64,000 nucleotides of DNA from Prado023 sp963736425 (GCA_963736425.1 CAVTOX010000017.1:1-64000), one strand, 5' to 3'. Shown: positions 18,015 to 27,076, counted from the stretch's first letter. Program-made: numbers and translations. The notes: generated from the sequence alone by a model not told the origin.

Positions 18015-18227
18015 GTCCGCCGCTCGGGCAGCCGTCGAGTAGCTCCGCCTCACGAACCCGCGGGGCCAGGCCTGGATGCCCTCCAGTCGCAGGTCGGCCG
18101 GATCGCCACCAGCCGACCCTGCCATTCCCCTGCACCCTGACGGGTCGAGAACCCACTGCCTCTGGTCAGGACCGCGCGTCCACAGGTGATTGGTCGCACT
18201 GGCGATGTCGGACGGTCGGGGTAGTGT

Positions 18228-18243
18228 TCAAACAGGTGTTCGA
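18228..18243. promoter_or_regulatory. LexA (SOS) box before the DUF222-HNH gene
   Basis: TCAAACAGGTGTTCGA matches the mycobacterial SOS box TCGAACATGTGTTCGA at 14 of 16 positions. It ends 15 bases before the GTG start and overlaps a possible -10 element, TAGTGT (18222-18227). Members of the 13E12 family are reported LexA targets in Mycobacterium tuberculosis, which supports the call. The remaining 200 bases upstream hold nothing I can identify. Confidence 0.7.
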
Positions 18244-18258
18244 ACAAGGGGGGGTCTG

Positions 18259-19687
18259 GTGAGCAGCACGACAGTGGATCAGCACAGGGCAGTGGATCCG
18301 CGGGCGGTCGGGGCGATCGGGTCGGCGTCCTCGGAGGTGGCCGATCTGTGGGCGCGGGCCACCGAAGTGGCATCCGGGGAGCTGCCGGGGATGAGCCTGC
18401 TGGCCGGGGAACGGCCCACCGCGGACGTGGACGTCTTGGCGGGGGCGTTCGCCGTGGTCGAGTACGAGCTGGCCCGCCGGATGCACTCCGCCACGGCTGC
18501 CGGGAGTCTGCCGCTGGTCGGTCCTGGGGCACTGCTCTCGGCTCGTGGGTGGGCCGCTCCGGTGGGCCGACGGTTGGCCCGCGCCGCGGCGCTGGCCGCT
18601 GAGCACCCGTCGCTGGCTGGGGCGTGGGCGGCGGGGATCATCACCAGCGATCATGTGGATGCGATCGCCCGAAACGTCGGCCCGCTGAAGCCCGACGAAC
18701 TCGCCGCGGTGGTCGCGGAGCTGGACCCGTTGTGGGGGCGGTTGTCCCCGCCGGCGGTAGCGGCGTTCGTTGCCCGGGTGATCCGGATGCTGCACCCGCC
18801 CCCGGACCCGGACCCCGATGAGGTGGGCGCCTACGAGGGTCGGTCGTTGTCGTTCGCGGTGACCGCGGACTCCGTCATCCTGTCTGGGGTGCTGCCCCGT
18901 GTCGAGGGGGAGGCGGTGATCGCCGCAGTGGAGGCGTTCGCTGAACGGTTGCGCTCCGAGGCCGATCACGTCCCTGCCTCCGCCCGGCGCGCCGACGGGC
19001 TGGTCGCCCTCGTGAACGCCGCACACGCCACCGGATCGATCCCGACCCGCGGTGGGCTGCCGGTGAGCGTGTCGGTCACCCTGGACACCACCCCGCTCGG
19101 AGATCAGATGTGGTCCACCTCCCTCGGGCACACCTTGACCGAGGCCGAGGCCCGGTTCACCGCCTGCGACGCCCTGGTCACCCCGGTCGTGATCGACACC
19201 GGGGCTTGCCCCGGCAGTCCTCACCGACCTGGCGGCCGCTGCTGGGTCGTCGGCTCCGGCGGGGATCGGTGAGCCCGTGTCGGCGGCGGTGCGGATCGCC
19301 GCTCTTGCCACCACCCTGCTCGGGACCCGGATCCCCCTGGCCGTCGGACGCACCGCCCGAACCGCGACCACCGCGCAGCGCAGGGCGCTGGCCTTCCGGG
19401 ACCAGGGCTGCATCATCCCGGGGTGCGAGATCCCCGCGGAAGCGTGCCAGACGCACCACGTCGACGAGTGGGCCGACGGCGGGAACACCGACCTCCCCCG
19501 TCTCACGTTGCTCTGCTGGGCACACCACCGCCAGGTCGACCTGGGCATGTGGACCATCGTCCCCGCGGGGACGGACGACCAAGTGCCCCGACCCGAACCC
19601 GGAGCACCACCCGGAACCCCCTGGCCCGCCAACCACGGCGCACCCTGGACCATCACCCGCACCCCCCGAACCCGCTGGCGGCTGTGA
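18259..19687 (+). CDS. DUF222/13E12 HNH endonuclease (one frame break)
   Basis: This is an actinobacterial 13E12-repeat protein: an N-terminal helical DUF222 domain (residues about 40-320) and a C-terminal HNH nuclease domain with GCIIPGCEIPAEACQTHHVDEWADGG and LCWAHHRQVD. Restored length is 475 residues. The frame breaks at the CCCC run 19209-19212; dropping one C joins VVIDTGACP to AVLTDLAAAAG. The GTG start follows an AAGGGGGGG ribosome site. The cellular role is unknown; the family is multi-copy, recombination-prone and often SOS-induced, and here a LexA box precedes it. The HNH metal ligands are intact. Confidence 0.85.
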
Positions 19688-19722
19688 GGAACCCGACGGC
19701 TGACACCTACCCTGTGACCGCC

Positions 19723-21000
19723 ATGAACTCCGCACCCGAAGCCCATCCCACGGCGGCACCGCTGCGCCCATGCATGGGCGTCGAGCTCCCTCCTGGCCCT
19801 GCTGGCCTCGAGGTCCTCCTCCCTGCGTTGGCTGCGGCGATGGACGGCACAGGTCCGGCGATTGGGCTGCTGCCCGGCTCGGGCTCGACGGCCCACCGGT
19901 CGATGATCGCCACTGCCGTGGTCCCCGAGGCCCCCGTTCCGGCTCAGGTGGCCGTGGTCGTGGCGACGTCGGGCTCCACCGGGAACCCGGCTGGAGTCCT
20001 GCTGCCAGGGTCGTCGCTCCGAGCGGCAGCCTGCGGCTTCGCCGAGCGCGCGGGGCAGCCTGAGGGTCACAGGTGGGTCGCCACCCTGCCCCTGCACCAT
20101 GCGGGCGGTCTGATGGTCGCCGTGCGGTCGGTGGTGGCAGGGACGTCCCCGGTCGCGGTGGCGAGCCTGGGCGGTGGCTCCGCCTTCTCAGTGGAGGCCT
20201 TCGCGGCGGCGACGGCCCATGCCCTCGAGCTGAGCGCCCAGGATGCCCGCCCGCTGGCCGTCTCGCTCGTCCCCCCGATGCTGACCATGCTTGACGCCGC
20301 CGGCGCAGACGGCTGGGACCTGCTCGCCGAGTACGACGCAGTCCTGGTCGGCGGCGCAGCCGACCACCAGGACCCTCGTGGATCGCCTCCTGTTCGCCGG
20401 GGTGCACCTCTTCACGTCCTACGGGATGACCGAGACGTGTGGAGGAGCGGTCTTCGACGGTCCGGCCCCTGGACGGGGTACGAGTGGAAGTGGCAGCCGG
20501 ACGGCCGACTGGCCATCGTCGGGGATCAGGTCGCGCTGGGGTACCGGGACGGCCGCGACGCCCACCGCTGGACGATCGACCCGCATGGCCAGCGCCGCTT
20601 CCTCACAGACGACCTCGGAGAGGTGGGCACCCATGGCTTGGTGCTGATCGACGGTCGGGCCGACGACGTCGTGCAGGTGGGCGGCGTCATCGGTCTCCCT
20701 CAGCGCAGTCCGCGCGATTCCTCGAGGCCGATCCCCGGGTCGTCGCCGCCGAGGTGGTGGCCCTCCCCGATCCCGAGTGGGGCAGCCGTCTCGTGGCCGT
20801 TGTGGTCCCTGCCCATCCGGCGAGCGCCTCCGCGCCGACGCTCCTCGGCGACCTCGTGGAGCAGTCGGGACCTCGGGACGGACGCCGCCCGACCCCGAGT
20901 CATCCACCCGGTGGATGCCCTCCCGATGCTGGAGTCGGGGAAGGTCGATCGCCTGGCCGTGTTGGCGTGGGCCAGCGACCTTGACAGGATCACCCGATGA
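19723..21000 (+). pseudogene. menE: o-succinylbenzoate-CoA ligase with six frame breaks
   Basis: MenE makes o-succinylbenzoyl-CoA for MenB. Family motifs are present but in different frames: VVVATSGSTGNPAGV (AMP binding) and LPLHHAGGL in frame 1, FTSYGMTETCGG in frame 2, then LDGVRVEVAA, DGRLAIVG, VSLSAVR, FLEADPRVVAAEVVALPD and finally LPMLESGKVDR with the catalytic lysine. I count six breaks (near 20362, 20465, 20498, 20690, 20712 and 20870), each equal to one extra base. Restored length is 423 residues, normal for MenE. Either local sequence quality is poor or the gene is dead; the pathway needs MenE and the window has no second copy. The stop overlaps menA. Confidence 0.75.
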
Positions 21001-21905
21001 CCACCTCCAGCCAGTGGATCGCGGGTGCGCGCCCGCGGACGCTGCCGGCCGCGCTGGCTCCCGTGCTCGTCGGCACGGCGGTGGCCATGTGGGACGGCGG
21101 TGCGGTCTGGGACCGGGCACTGCTCGCGCTGGTCGTCGCCCTCGCCCTGCAGGTCGGGGTGAACTACGCCAACGACTACAGCGACGGGATCCGGGGGACG
21201 GATGCCGAACGGGTCGGGCCTGTACGCCTCGTCGGGCAGGGCCTTGCCGAGCCACTCGCGGTCAAGCGCGCCGCCCTGCTGTCGTTCGCGGTGGCGGGCA
21301 TGGCGGGATTGGCACTGGTGATGCTCAGCGGCCTGTGGTGGCTCCTCCTCGTGGGCGCAGCCGCGATCGTCGCTGCCTGGACCTACACCGGCGGCCCCCG
21401 ACCGTACGGGTATGCCGGGCTCGGCGAGGTGTTCGTGTTCGTCTTCTTCGGCCTGGTCGCCGTCGGAGGCACGGCGGCGGTCCAGGTCGGCTTCGTCAGC
21501 GCGTTGGCATGGGTCTGTGGCCTCGGCGTCGGGGCGCTCTCGTGCGCCATCCTCGTGGTCAACAACCTGCGCGACATCCCTGGGGACACCGTGGCGGGCA
21601 AGCGCACCCTCGCAGTCCGGATCGGTGACCCGGCCACCCGCCAGCTGTACGCCGCGCTCGTCGGAGTGGCCATGGCCGTCCCTGCCGTGATTGCCGCCCT
21701 GGGCTTCCTGGCCCCCTCGTCCTGGCCCGCGGCAGCCCTGCTCGGGCTCGGTGCCGTCCCGCTGGCGATCCAGCCACTTCGTGCCGTCCGATTGGGGGCC
21801 AGCGGGCCAGCGCTCGTGCCAGTCCTCGTCGCGACAGGTCGACTCCTCCTGGTCTACGGCGTCCTCCTGGCTGCCGGGATCGCGATCGGTGCGCTCACGG
21901 GCTGA
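20997..21905 (+). CDS. menA: 1,4-dihydroxy-2-naphthoate polyprenyltransferase
   Basis: MenA joins the naphthoate ring to the polyprenyl tail in the membrane. The 302-residue product has eight or nine hydrophobic helices and the Asp-rich prenyl-diphosphate motif NYANDYSDGIRGTD (residues about 57-70), with a second motif, NNLRDIPGDTVAGKRTLAV, near residue 190. The start overlaps the menE stop (ATGA), so the two were one translational unit. No frame problem here despite the damaged menE beside it. Confidence 0.95.
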   Translation: MTTSSQWIAGARPRTLPAALAPVLVGTAVAMWDGGAVWDRALLALVVALALQVGVNYANDYSDGIRGTDAERVGPVRLVGQGLAEPLAVKRAALLSFAVAGMAGLALVMLSGLWWLLLVGAAAIVAAWTYTGGPRPYGYAGLGEVFVFVFFGLVAVGGTAAVQVGFVSALAWVCGLGVGALSCAILVVNNLRDIPGDTVAGKRTLAVRIGDPATRQLYAALVGVAMAVPAVIAALGFLAPSSWPAAALLGLGAVPLAIQPLRAVRLGASGPALVPVLVATGRLLLVYGVLLAAGIAIGALTG

Positions 21906-21915
21906 ACCGATGCGA

Positions 21916-21967
21916 AGCGCCCGATTCGCCCATCGGGTGGGAGATCCGGGGCCCCCGGGCGGGCGCT
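21916..21967 (+). terminator. possible terminator after menA
   Basis: AGCGCCCG (21916-21923) pairs with CGGGCGCT (21960-21967), and the enclosed 36 bases contain further short G/C inverted repeats. It lies 11 bases after the menA stop. Loop size makes it less certain than the other hairpins. Confidence 0.35.
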
Positions 21968-22039
21968 GGACACTGCGGCGGGTTAGCCTCGACTGACACC
22001 TGTTCCGCGTCCCGCCCGAACCTGCGCCAGGAGGCCCCG

Positions 22040-23770
22040 ATGCTGCTGTTCAACCCCGCCACCTACGACCCGACGTTCCTCGACGGCCCGAGTCGCGACG
22101 CGATGAAGGATCTGGTGGCCTTCTTCGAGGCCAAGGGCCTGGCCGAGATGAAGGACGAGTACCACGCGGGCACCTGGTACAAGGACTTCCTGGACTTCAA
22201 CGCCGAGAGGGGCCTGTTCGCGGGAGTCGCCACGCCTGCCAACGTCGGCGCGCTGCTGGACGGATCGCCGCAGACCCACTGGGACACCGCGCGCATCAAC
22301 GAGTTCAACGAGATCCTCGGCTTCTACTCCTTGGGCCATTGGTATGCCTGGCAGGTCAGCATGCTGGGCCTGGGCCCGGTGTGGCTCAGCGCCAACGAGG
22401 GCGCCCGCAAGCTCGTGGGCGAACTGCTCGCCGAGGGCGGCATCTTCGCGTTCGGGCTGTCGGAACGCGCCCACGGCGCGGACATCTACTCCACCGACAT
22501 GATCCTGACCCGGTCCGCAGACGGCTGGGTCGCCAACGGCGGCAAGTACTACATCGGCAACGGCAACGAGGCCGCGCGGGTCAGCGTCTTCGGCAAGTTC
22601 GCCGACGATGACCCGGAGCACCCCGGCGAGTACGTGTTCTTCCTGGCCGACACCAGGCAGCCGGCCTACGAACTGGTCAAGAACACGGTCAACGGGCAGA
22701 TGTACGTGTCGGAGTTCGTCCTGCACGACTACCCCGTGGTCGCCGCCGACGTGCTCCACGTGGGACGTCCGGCGTGGGACGCCGCGCTGGCCACGGTCAA
22801 CGTCGGCAAGGTCAACCTGGGCTGGGCCTCGATCGGCATCGCCGAGCACGCGTTCCACGAGGCGGTCGCACACGCGAACAACCGGATCCTCTACGGCCGC
22901 CGGGTGACGACGTTCCCGCACGTGCGCCGGATGCTGGCCGACTCCTACGCACGCCTGCTCGCCATGAAGATGTACGCGGCGCGCTCGGCGGACTACTTCC
23001 GTGCGGCCTCGGCCGACGACCGCCGCTTCCTGCTGTTCAACCCGATCATGAAGATGAAGGTCACCAGCGAGGGCGAGCGCGTGATCAACCTGCTGTGGGA
23101 GGTCATCGCTGCCAAGGGCTTCGAGAAGGACACGTACTTCGAGTCGGCCGCGATCGACATCCGCGCGCTGCCCAAGCTCGAGGGCACAGTGCACGTGAAC
23201 CTGGCACTGGTCCTGAAGTTCCTGCCCAAGTACATGATGGCCGCCGCCGGCGGGGCCGGGACCTACGAACCTGTCGGGGTGCGCCGCGAGGCAGCCGACG
23301 ACGCCTACCTGTTCGCCCAGGGCCCCGCGTCCGGCTTGGGAAAGATCGAGTTCCACGACCCGCGGCCGGCGTTCGCGCGCTTCGCCCACCTGCCCAACGT
23401 GGCGGCGTTCATCGGCCAGGTCGAGGCGCTCGGCGCGATGTTGATGACAGCTCCCCCGTCGAAGGAGCAGGCGGAGGACCTCGACTTCCTGCTGACCCTC
23501 GGGCAGCTGTTCACGCAGGTCGTCTACGCCCAGCTCGTGGCCGAGGCCGCCGGTTTGGCGCTGTCCGAGGACCCGGAGGGCACTCGCCCGGGATCGGTGT
23601 CGGACCTGTCCGACCTCACCGAGGCACATGTCGATCGCATGTTCGCGGTGTTCGTCCAGGACGTCTCGGAGTTCGCCGTGGCGCTGCACGGCCAGCCCGC
23701 CGCGACGGCCGAGCAGCAGAAGGGCGCGCTGGCGCTCATCGCACGCCCGATCCCTGCCGGCCGAGGCTGA
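22040..23770 (+). CDS. acyl-CoA dehydrogenase family protein
   Basis: A 576-residue flavoprotein of the acyl-CoA dehydrogenase superfamily. The central FAD-binding region shows FGLSERAHGADIYSTDM and NGGKYYIGNGNEA (residues about 147-182), and the helical C-terminal part has GRRVTTFPHVRRMLADSYAR. The length and the missing classic GxxIYGGTxE end place it in a less studied branch, so the substrate is not clear; fatty acid breakdown is the general expectation. It stands alone on the plus strand, 134 bases after menA, with an AGGAGG ribosome site. A strong hairpin ends the unit. Confidence 0.85.
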   Translation: MLLFNPATYDPTFLDGPSRDAMKDLVAFFEAKGLAEMKDEYHAGTWYKDFLDFNAERGLFAGVATPANVGALLDGSPQTHWDTARINEFNEILGFYSLGHWYAWQVSMLGLGPVWLSANEGARKLVGELLAEGGIFAFGLSERAHGADIYSTDMILTRSADGWVANGGKYYIGNGNEAARVSVFGKFADDDPEHPGEYVFFLADTRQPAYELVKNTVNGQMYVSEFVLHDYPVVAADVLHVGRPAWDAALATVNVGKVNLGWASIGIAEHAFHEAVAHANNRILYGRRVTTFPHVRRMLADSYARLLAMKMYAARSADYFRAASADDRRFLLFNPIMKMKVTSEGERVINLLWEVIAAKGFEKDTYFESAAIDIRALPKLEGTVHVNLALVLKFLPKYMMAAAGGAGTYEPVGVRREAADDAYLFAQGPASGLGKIEFHDPRPAFARFAHLPNVAAFIGQVEALGAMLMTAPPSKEQAEDLDFLLTLGQLFTQVVYAQLVAEAAGLALSEDPEGTRPGSVSDLSDLTEAHVDRMFAVFVQDVSEFAVALHGQPAATAEQQKGALALIARPIPAGRG

Positions 23771-23846
23771 GGACGTCTTCGTCGCGGAGGTGCTGTCCTA
23801 CGACGGCGCCTGGACGATGACGCCGTGACGAAGCTGGCGGTTGCTG

Positions 23847-23885
23847 CGTAGCACGATCCGGAACGACGTTCCGGGATCCGCTACG
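23847..23885. terminator. bidirectional hairpin terminator
   Basis: Inner arms CCGGAACG and CGTTCCGG (23858-23874) form a perfect stem around one A; outer arms CGTAGC (23847-23852) and GCTACG (23880-23885) also pair. It lies between the converging acyl-CoA dehydrogenase and marR genes and includes the marR stop codon. It can serve both. Confidence 0.6.
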
Positions 23886-24327
23886 TCGTGGCGCGGGCCG
23901 CCTCAAGGCGCTGGGCCAGCGCCAAGAGCGATGTCTTCGCCTGCTCGTACTGGGTCATGTCGTCGACGAGGTGGGACGCCAGGGCAGCCGGGACGTCAGC
24001 CGCCTGCTGCTCCAGCTCCCGCCCCTGCGGGGTGAGGTGGATGGTGACCCGGCGCTCGTCCACGGCGTCGCGCACACGGTGCACGAGTCCGCCGGACTCG
24101 AGGCGACGCAGCAGGGGCGACAGGGTTCCGGAATCCAGCGCGAGCCGCTCACCGATCTCCCCAACGCCCAGGCCGTCGTCCTCCCAGAGCACGAGCATCA
24201 CCAGGTACTGCGGATAGGTCAGGCCGAGATCAGCCAGGAGCGGGCGGTAGGCCGCCGTCAGCTCCCGGCTGATCCGGTGGAAGAGGAAGCACAGCTGGTT
24301 GTCCAGCTGCAGCTGCGGCAGGCCCAT
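23881..24327 (-). CDS. MarR-family regulator, OhrR-like
   Basis: A 148-residue winged-helix repressor. LDNQLCFLFHRISREL at the N-terminus matches OhrR, with the peroxide-sensing cysteine at residue 13. The recognition region is LALDSGTLSPLLRRLESGGLV and the wing is RDAVDERRVTIHLTPQG. OhrR proteins release DNA when that cysteine is oxidised by organic peroxide. It lies seven bases after the peroxidase gene on the same strand, so it probably represses its own operon through the palindromes upstream of 24831. Confidence 0.88.
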   Translation of the reverse strand: MGLPQLQLDNQLCFLFHRISRELTAAYRPLLADLGLTYPQYLVMLVLWEDDGLGVGEIGERLALDSGTLSPLLRRLESGGLVHRVRDAVDERRVTIHLTPQGRELEQQAADVPAALASHLVDDMTQYEQAKTSLLALAQRLEAARATT

Positions 24328-24333
24328 CGCTGA

Positions 24334-24831
24334 TCACGCCGCGGCGTCGACCAGCAGGGCCTCGATGTCGTTGGTCATCGCGGCGGGATCGGTCTTCGGG
24401 GAGTAGCGCTTGACGGTGGTGCCATCGGGGGCGACCAGGAACTTGGTGAAGTTCCACTTGATGCCAGAGCCGAGCAGCCCCCCGGTGCGCTCCTTGAGGA
24501 AGACGAACACCGGGTTGGTCTCCTTGCCGTTGACGTCCACCTTGGTGGTCAGCGGGAACGTGACGCCGTAGTTGATCCGGCAGAACTCCTCGATGGCGGC
24601 GTCGTCGTCGAGCTCCTGGTTGGCGAACTGGTCGCACGGGAAGCCGATCACGACCAGTCCCTGGGAGCCATAGGTCTCGTGCAGGGCCTGCAGGGCGTCG
24701 TACTGCGGGGTGAGGCCGCACTTGCTCGCGGTGTTCACGATGAGCATCGGACGGCCCTTGAACTGGGCGAAGTCGATCTCCTCGCCCCGGTTGGAGGTGA
24801 CGGACAGGTCGTAGATCGTGGTGGTTGTCAT
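24334..24831 (-). CDS. glutathione peroxidase family protein (thioredoxin-type)
   Basis: The 165-residue product reduces peroxides. Peroxidatic cysteine C38 lies in NTASKCGLTPQY, and Q68 (GFPCDQFANQ) and W126 (WNFTKFLV) complete the catalytic set; C84 in EEFCRINYGVTFP is a candidate resolving cysteine, so thioredoxin is a likelier donor than glutathione, which actinobacteria lack. It is the first gene of a two-gene operon with the OhrR-like regulator. The start at MTTTTIYDL was chosen over an ATG ten codons upstream because the latter lies inside the presumed operator. Confidence 0.9.
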   Translation of the reverse strand: MTTTTIYDLSVTSNRGEEIDFAQFKGRPMLIVNTASKCGLTPQYDALQALHETYGSQGLVVIGFPCDQFANQELDDDAAIEEFCRINYGVTFPLTTKVDVNGKETNPVFVFLKERTGGLLGSGIKWNFTKFLVAPDGTTVKRYSPKTDPAAMTNDIEALLVDAAA

Positions 24832-24838
24832 AGATACA

Positions 24839-24861
24839 TTGTGCACAACTAAGTTGCGCAC
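24839..24861 (-). promoter_or_regulatory. OhrR-like operator of the peroxidase operon
   Basis: TTGTGCACAA (24839-24848) is a perfect 10-base palindrome, followed at 24854-24860 by TTGCGCA. They lie 8 to 30 bases before the peroxidase start, where a MarR/OhrR repressor would be expected to bind. The local A/T content is well above the surroundings. Confidence 0.5.
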
Positions 24862-24901
24862 CGCAAGTCGGGGCTAGCGCGGCCCGCCCTCGCTGCTGCG
24901 A

Positions 24902-25300
24902 TCAGCCTGCTCGCCGGCAGTGGAACCCTCGCCGCTGGTCGGCGGTGTGGCCGCCGCCGTCGCGCTCCCGGCGGAGCTTCTCCATCCGGACCGACCAGGA
25001 CTGCTCGTCGATCCGCCTCAGGAATTCGGGATCATCGTCAGGGGCCACCGGGCCACGCGGCCCTGGCCCACGCCCACCCGAGCCGCCACCTCCACCGTCG
25101 CCACCGCCTGGCGGGTAATCCGCCCGCGGACGACCGAGGACGAGCCACATCACCGGTCCGATCAGGAAGATGAACAGGACGACAATGGCCCACAGCCACT
25201 TCGGCAGGAGCCGGACCTCGGCGGACGGGGCACGCACGAGGTCGAGCATCGCGTAGATGTACAGCGCCAGGATGGCCACCGCGAGCACGAACTTACCCAC
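24902..25300 (-). CDS. PLDc_N domain membrane protein
   Basis: A 132-residue protein with two N-terminal membrane helices (FVLAVAILALYIYAMLDLV and WLWAIVVLFIFLIGPVMWLVLG) separated by RLLPKWLW, the PLDc_N pattern. A Gly/Pro-rich linker and a short charged tail follow. It has no phospholipase catalytic domain and its function is unknown. Start GTG 25300 is chosen because GAAGGGG lies at the right distance. It is divergent from the next gene. Confidence 0.75.
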   Translation of the reverse strand: MGKFVLAVAILALYIYAMLDLVRAPSAEVRLLPKWLWAIVVLFIFLIGPVMWLVLGRPRADYPPGGGDGGGGGSGGRGPGPRGPVAPDDDPEFLRRIDEQSWSVRMEKLRRERDGGGHTADQRRGFHCRRAG

Positions 25301-25435
25301 CAGGACCCCTTCCGTGACGCACACCCAAGGCTAGCCCGCGCTGGGGCATCCGGCCACCAGAGCGAGCCAGCCGACGACCTCGGCATGGCCCACGCGATCC
25401 GCGGACCTGCACAAGTCGGTCACAGCACCCGAGCG

Positions 25436-25441
25436 TAGGCT
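25436..25441 (+). promoter_or_regulatory. -10 element, probable leaderless start
   Basis: TAGGCT at 25436-25441 lies eight bases before the ATG at 25450. No ribosome site is present, so the transcript probably begins at or next to the start codon. Confidence 0.4.
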
Positions 25442-25449
25442 CTTTGCCC

Positions 25450-25881
25450 ATGACCGATCCCGACATCTCGACGAACTCCCTGCCCGCCGACGCCGAGCCC
25501 GAGCCCGCCGCGCAGGCCGGCGTATCGATCGACGACACGGCCACCGACGCGCGGCCCCAGGGCGAAGCGAGCGAGCCGGAACCCGCAGACGCCGATCTCG
25601 CCCCGGCCGAGCCGACTGCGCCCGAGCCCGTCCCCCATGCGGGTGCCCGCTACGCCCTCCTGCGGCTGCTGATGCTGGTCGCCGTCGGAGGAATCCTCTA
25701 CGTGCTCGGGATGCGCGGCTGGCTGCTGGCCTTCGCAGCAGTCCTGGTCTCCGGCATCGTCAGCCTGTTCCTGCTCATGAAGCAGCGCAACGACGCGGCC
25801 GTGAACCTGGAGCGCGCGCTCGAGAGCCGGAAGCACCGACACGATCAGGAGGACGCCGGACTGACTCAGACGCCGGACTGA
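25450..25881 (+). CDS. DUF4229-like membrane protein
   Basis: A 143-residue protein with an acidic, Pro/Ala-rich N-terminal 60 residues and two membrane helices (YALLRLLMLVAVGGILYVLG and WLLAFAAVLVSGIVSLFLLM), then a basic tail LMKQRNDAAVNLERALESRK. This arrangement matches the actinobacterial DUF4229 family, often found near men and cytochrome c genes; its function is unknown. The last six codons lie in the first unit of a 17-base tandem repeat, so the C-terminus may vary between strains. Confidence 0.75.
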   Translation: MTDPDISTNSLPADAEPEPAAQAGVSIDDTATDARPQGEASEPEPADADLAPAEPTAPEPVPHAGARYALLRLLMLVAVGGILYVLGMRGWLLAFAAVLVSGIVSLFLLMKQRNDAAVNLERALESRKHRHDQEDAGLTQTPD

Positions 25882-25939
25882 CTCAGACGCCGGGCTGACT
25901 CAGACGCCCGGGTTGATTCAGACGCCGGGTTGACTCAGG
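25861..25939. repeat. 17-base tandem repeat array
   Basis: Units are CTGACTCAGACGCCGGA, CTGACTCAGACGCCGGG, a 19-base variant with an extra C and T, TGATTCAGACGCCGGGT, and a partial TGACTCAGG. Each holds CTGACTCAG, itself a palindrome. The array begins inside the end of the DUF4229 gene and fills most of the 88-base gap to the converging ccsB gene. Confidence 0.8.
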
Positions 25940-25969
25940 AGGGAGGCCGGACATGCGGCCGCACTCACA

Positions 25970-27076
25970 TCACATCCCGGAGTACGAGTGCAGGCCGCTG
26001 GCGAACAGGTTGACGCCGAAGAAGTTGATCAGGAAGCAGGCGAAGCCGATCAGGCCGAGCACCGCTGCCTTACGCCCCCGCCAACCAGCCGTTGCCCGTG
26101 CGTGCAGGTAGCCGGCGTAGACCAGCCAGGTGATGAAGGCCCAGGTCTCCTTGGGGTCCCAGCCCCAGTACCGGCCCCAGGCGTCCTCGGCCCAGATCGA
26201 GCCGGCGATGACCGCGAACGTCCACAGCGGGAAGAGGAAGGCATTGGTCCGGTAGGCGATCCCATCGAGGGTCTGGGAGTCGGGGACGCGCGCGGCCACC
26301 CAGGCTGCGGACCTGGAGTTCGCCCCGCGCAGGCTCCCCCGGAATCCGGTGAGTGGACTGGGGCCACTGCCGGCGGCATCGCGTTCGGCGCGGTCGGCGG
26401 CCAGGTAGAGGATCGTGGCCGCCGCACCCACCGTGAAGGCGCCACCGGAGATGATCGCCGCTGAGACGTGGATGGCCAACCAGTAGGACTTGAGCGCCGG
26501 CACGAGCTGCGGGCTGTCGTTGTAGAGCAGCAGGACGGCCACACCCAGTGTGATGAGGCTGGCCATGGTGACCAGCAGGCCGAGCCACCGCACGTCGCGA
26601 CGCAACGAGACGACGAGGAACACCCCGGTGATCGCGGCGGCCGAGGCCAGCGAGTACTCGTACATGTTGCCCCAGGGGGCGCGCCCGGCCCAGGCTGCAC
26701 GAGCGATCAGGGCGACGACCAGAAGCCCGAAGGCCAGCCACGTCAGGGACATGCCGATGTTGCCCGCCCGGCGTCCGGGGGGCAGCGGAGCGACGTCCGG
26801 GGTGGGCGAGGCAACGGCTGGGCCATCCGAGCCACTCGTACGGGACCCGCCCTCGGCGCGGGCGGCCGCCCGGGCCTGTGCGGCGCTGTCGCGCTGGACC
26901 ACACCCACGGACACGGGCTCGTCCCCGACGCCCTGGGCGTCCACGCCCTCCGCCGGCCCAGCGGGCACCGCACCGACCCGTGCCGAGGCGAACGACGCGG
27001 CGAAGGCAACCATCGCCATCGCGTACATCGCCATCGACGCGTACACGAACATGTTGCTCCACTGCGCCAGGCTCAT
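25970..27076 (-). CDS. ccsB: cytochrome c biogenesis protein CcsB/ResC
   Basis: With ResB this protein carries heme across the membrane and attaches it to apocytochrome c (System II). The 368-residue product has the Trp-rich heme-handling motif WGRYWGWDPKETWAFITW and conserved His residues in the flanking segments (AIHVSAAI, YLHARATAGW). About eight membrane helices are present; a Pro/Ala-rich insert of about 70 residues follows the first. Start ATG 27076 overlaps the resB stop (ATGA). It is the fourth gene of tlpA-ccdA-resB-ccsB. Confidence 0.95.
   Translation of the reverse strand: MSLAQWSNMFVYASMAMYAMAMVAFAASFASARVGAVPAGPAEGVDAQGVGDEPVSVGVVQRDSAAQARAAARAEGGSRTSGSDGPAVASPTPDVAPLPPGRRAGNIGMSLTWLAFGLLVVALIARAAWAGRAPWGNMYEYSLASAAAITGVFLVVSLRRDVRWLGLLVTMASLITLGVAVLLLYNDSPQLVPALKSYWLAIHVSAAIISGGAFTVGAAATILYLAADRAERDAAGSGPSPLTGFRGSLRGANSRSAAWVAARVPDSQTLDGIAYRTNAFLFPLWTFAVIAGSIWAEDAWGRYWGWDPKETWAFITWLVYAGYLHARATAGWRGRKAAVLGLIGFACFLINFFGVNLFASGLHSYSGM

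Noticed and set aside
23771..23846. Short open frames after the acyl-CoA dehydrogenase
   Set aside because: No ribosome site, no homology and low-complexity composition; the region is spacer before the terminator hairpin.
25861..25939. Tandem repeat as a CRISPR array
   Set aside because: Units abut with no unique spacers and are only 17 bases long; no cas genes are nearby.
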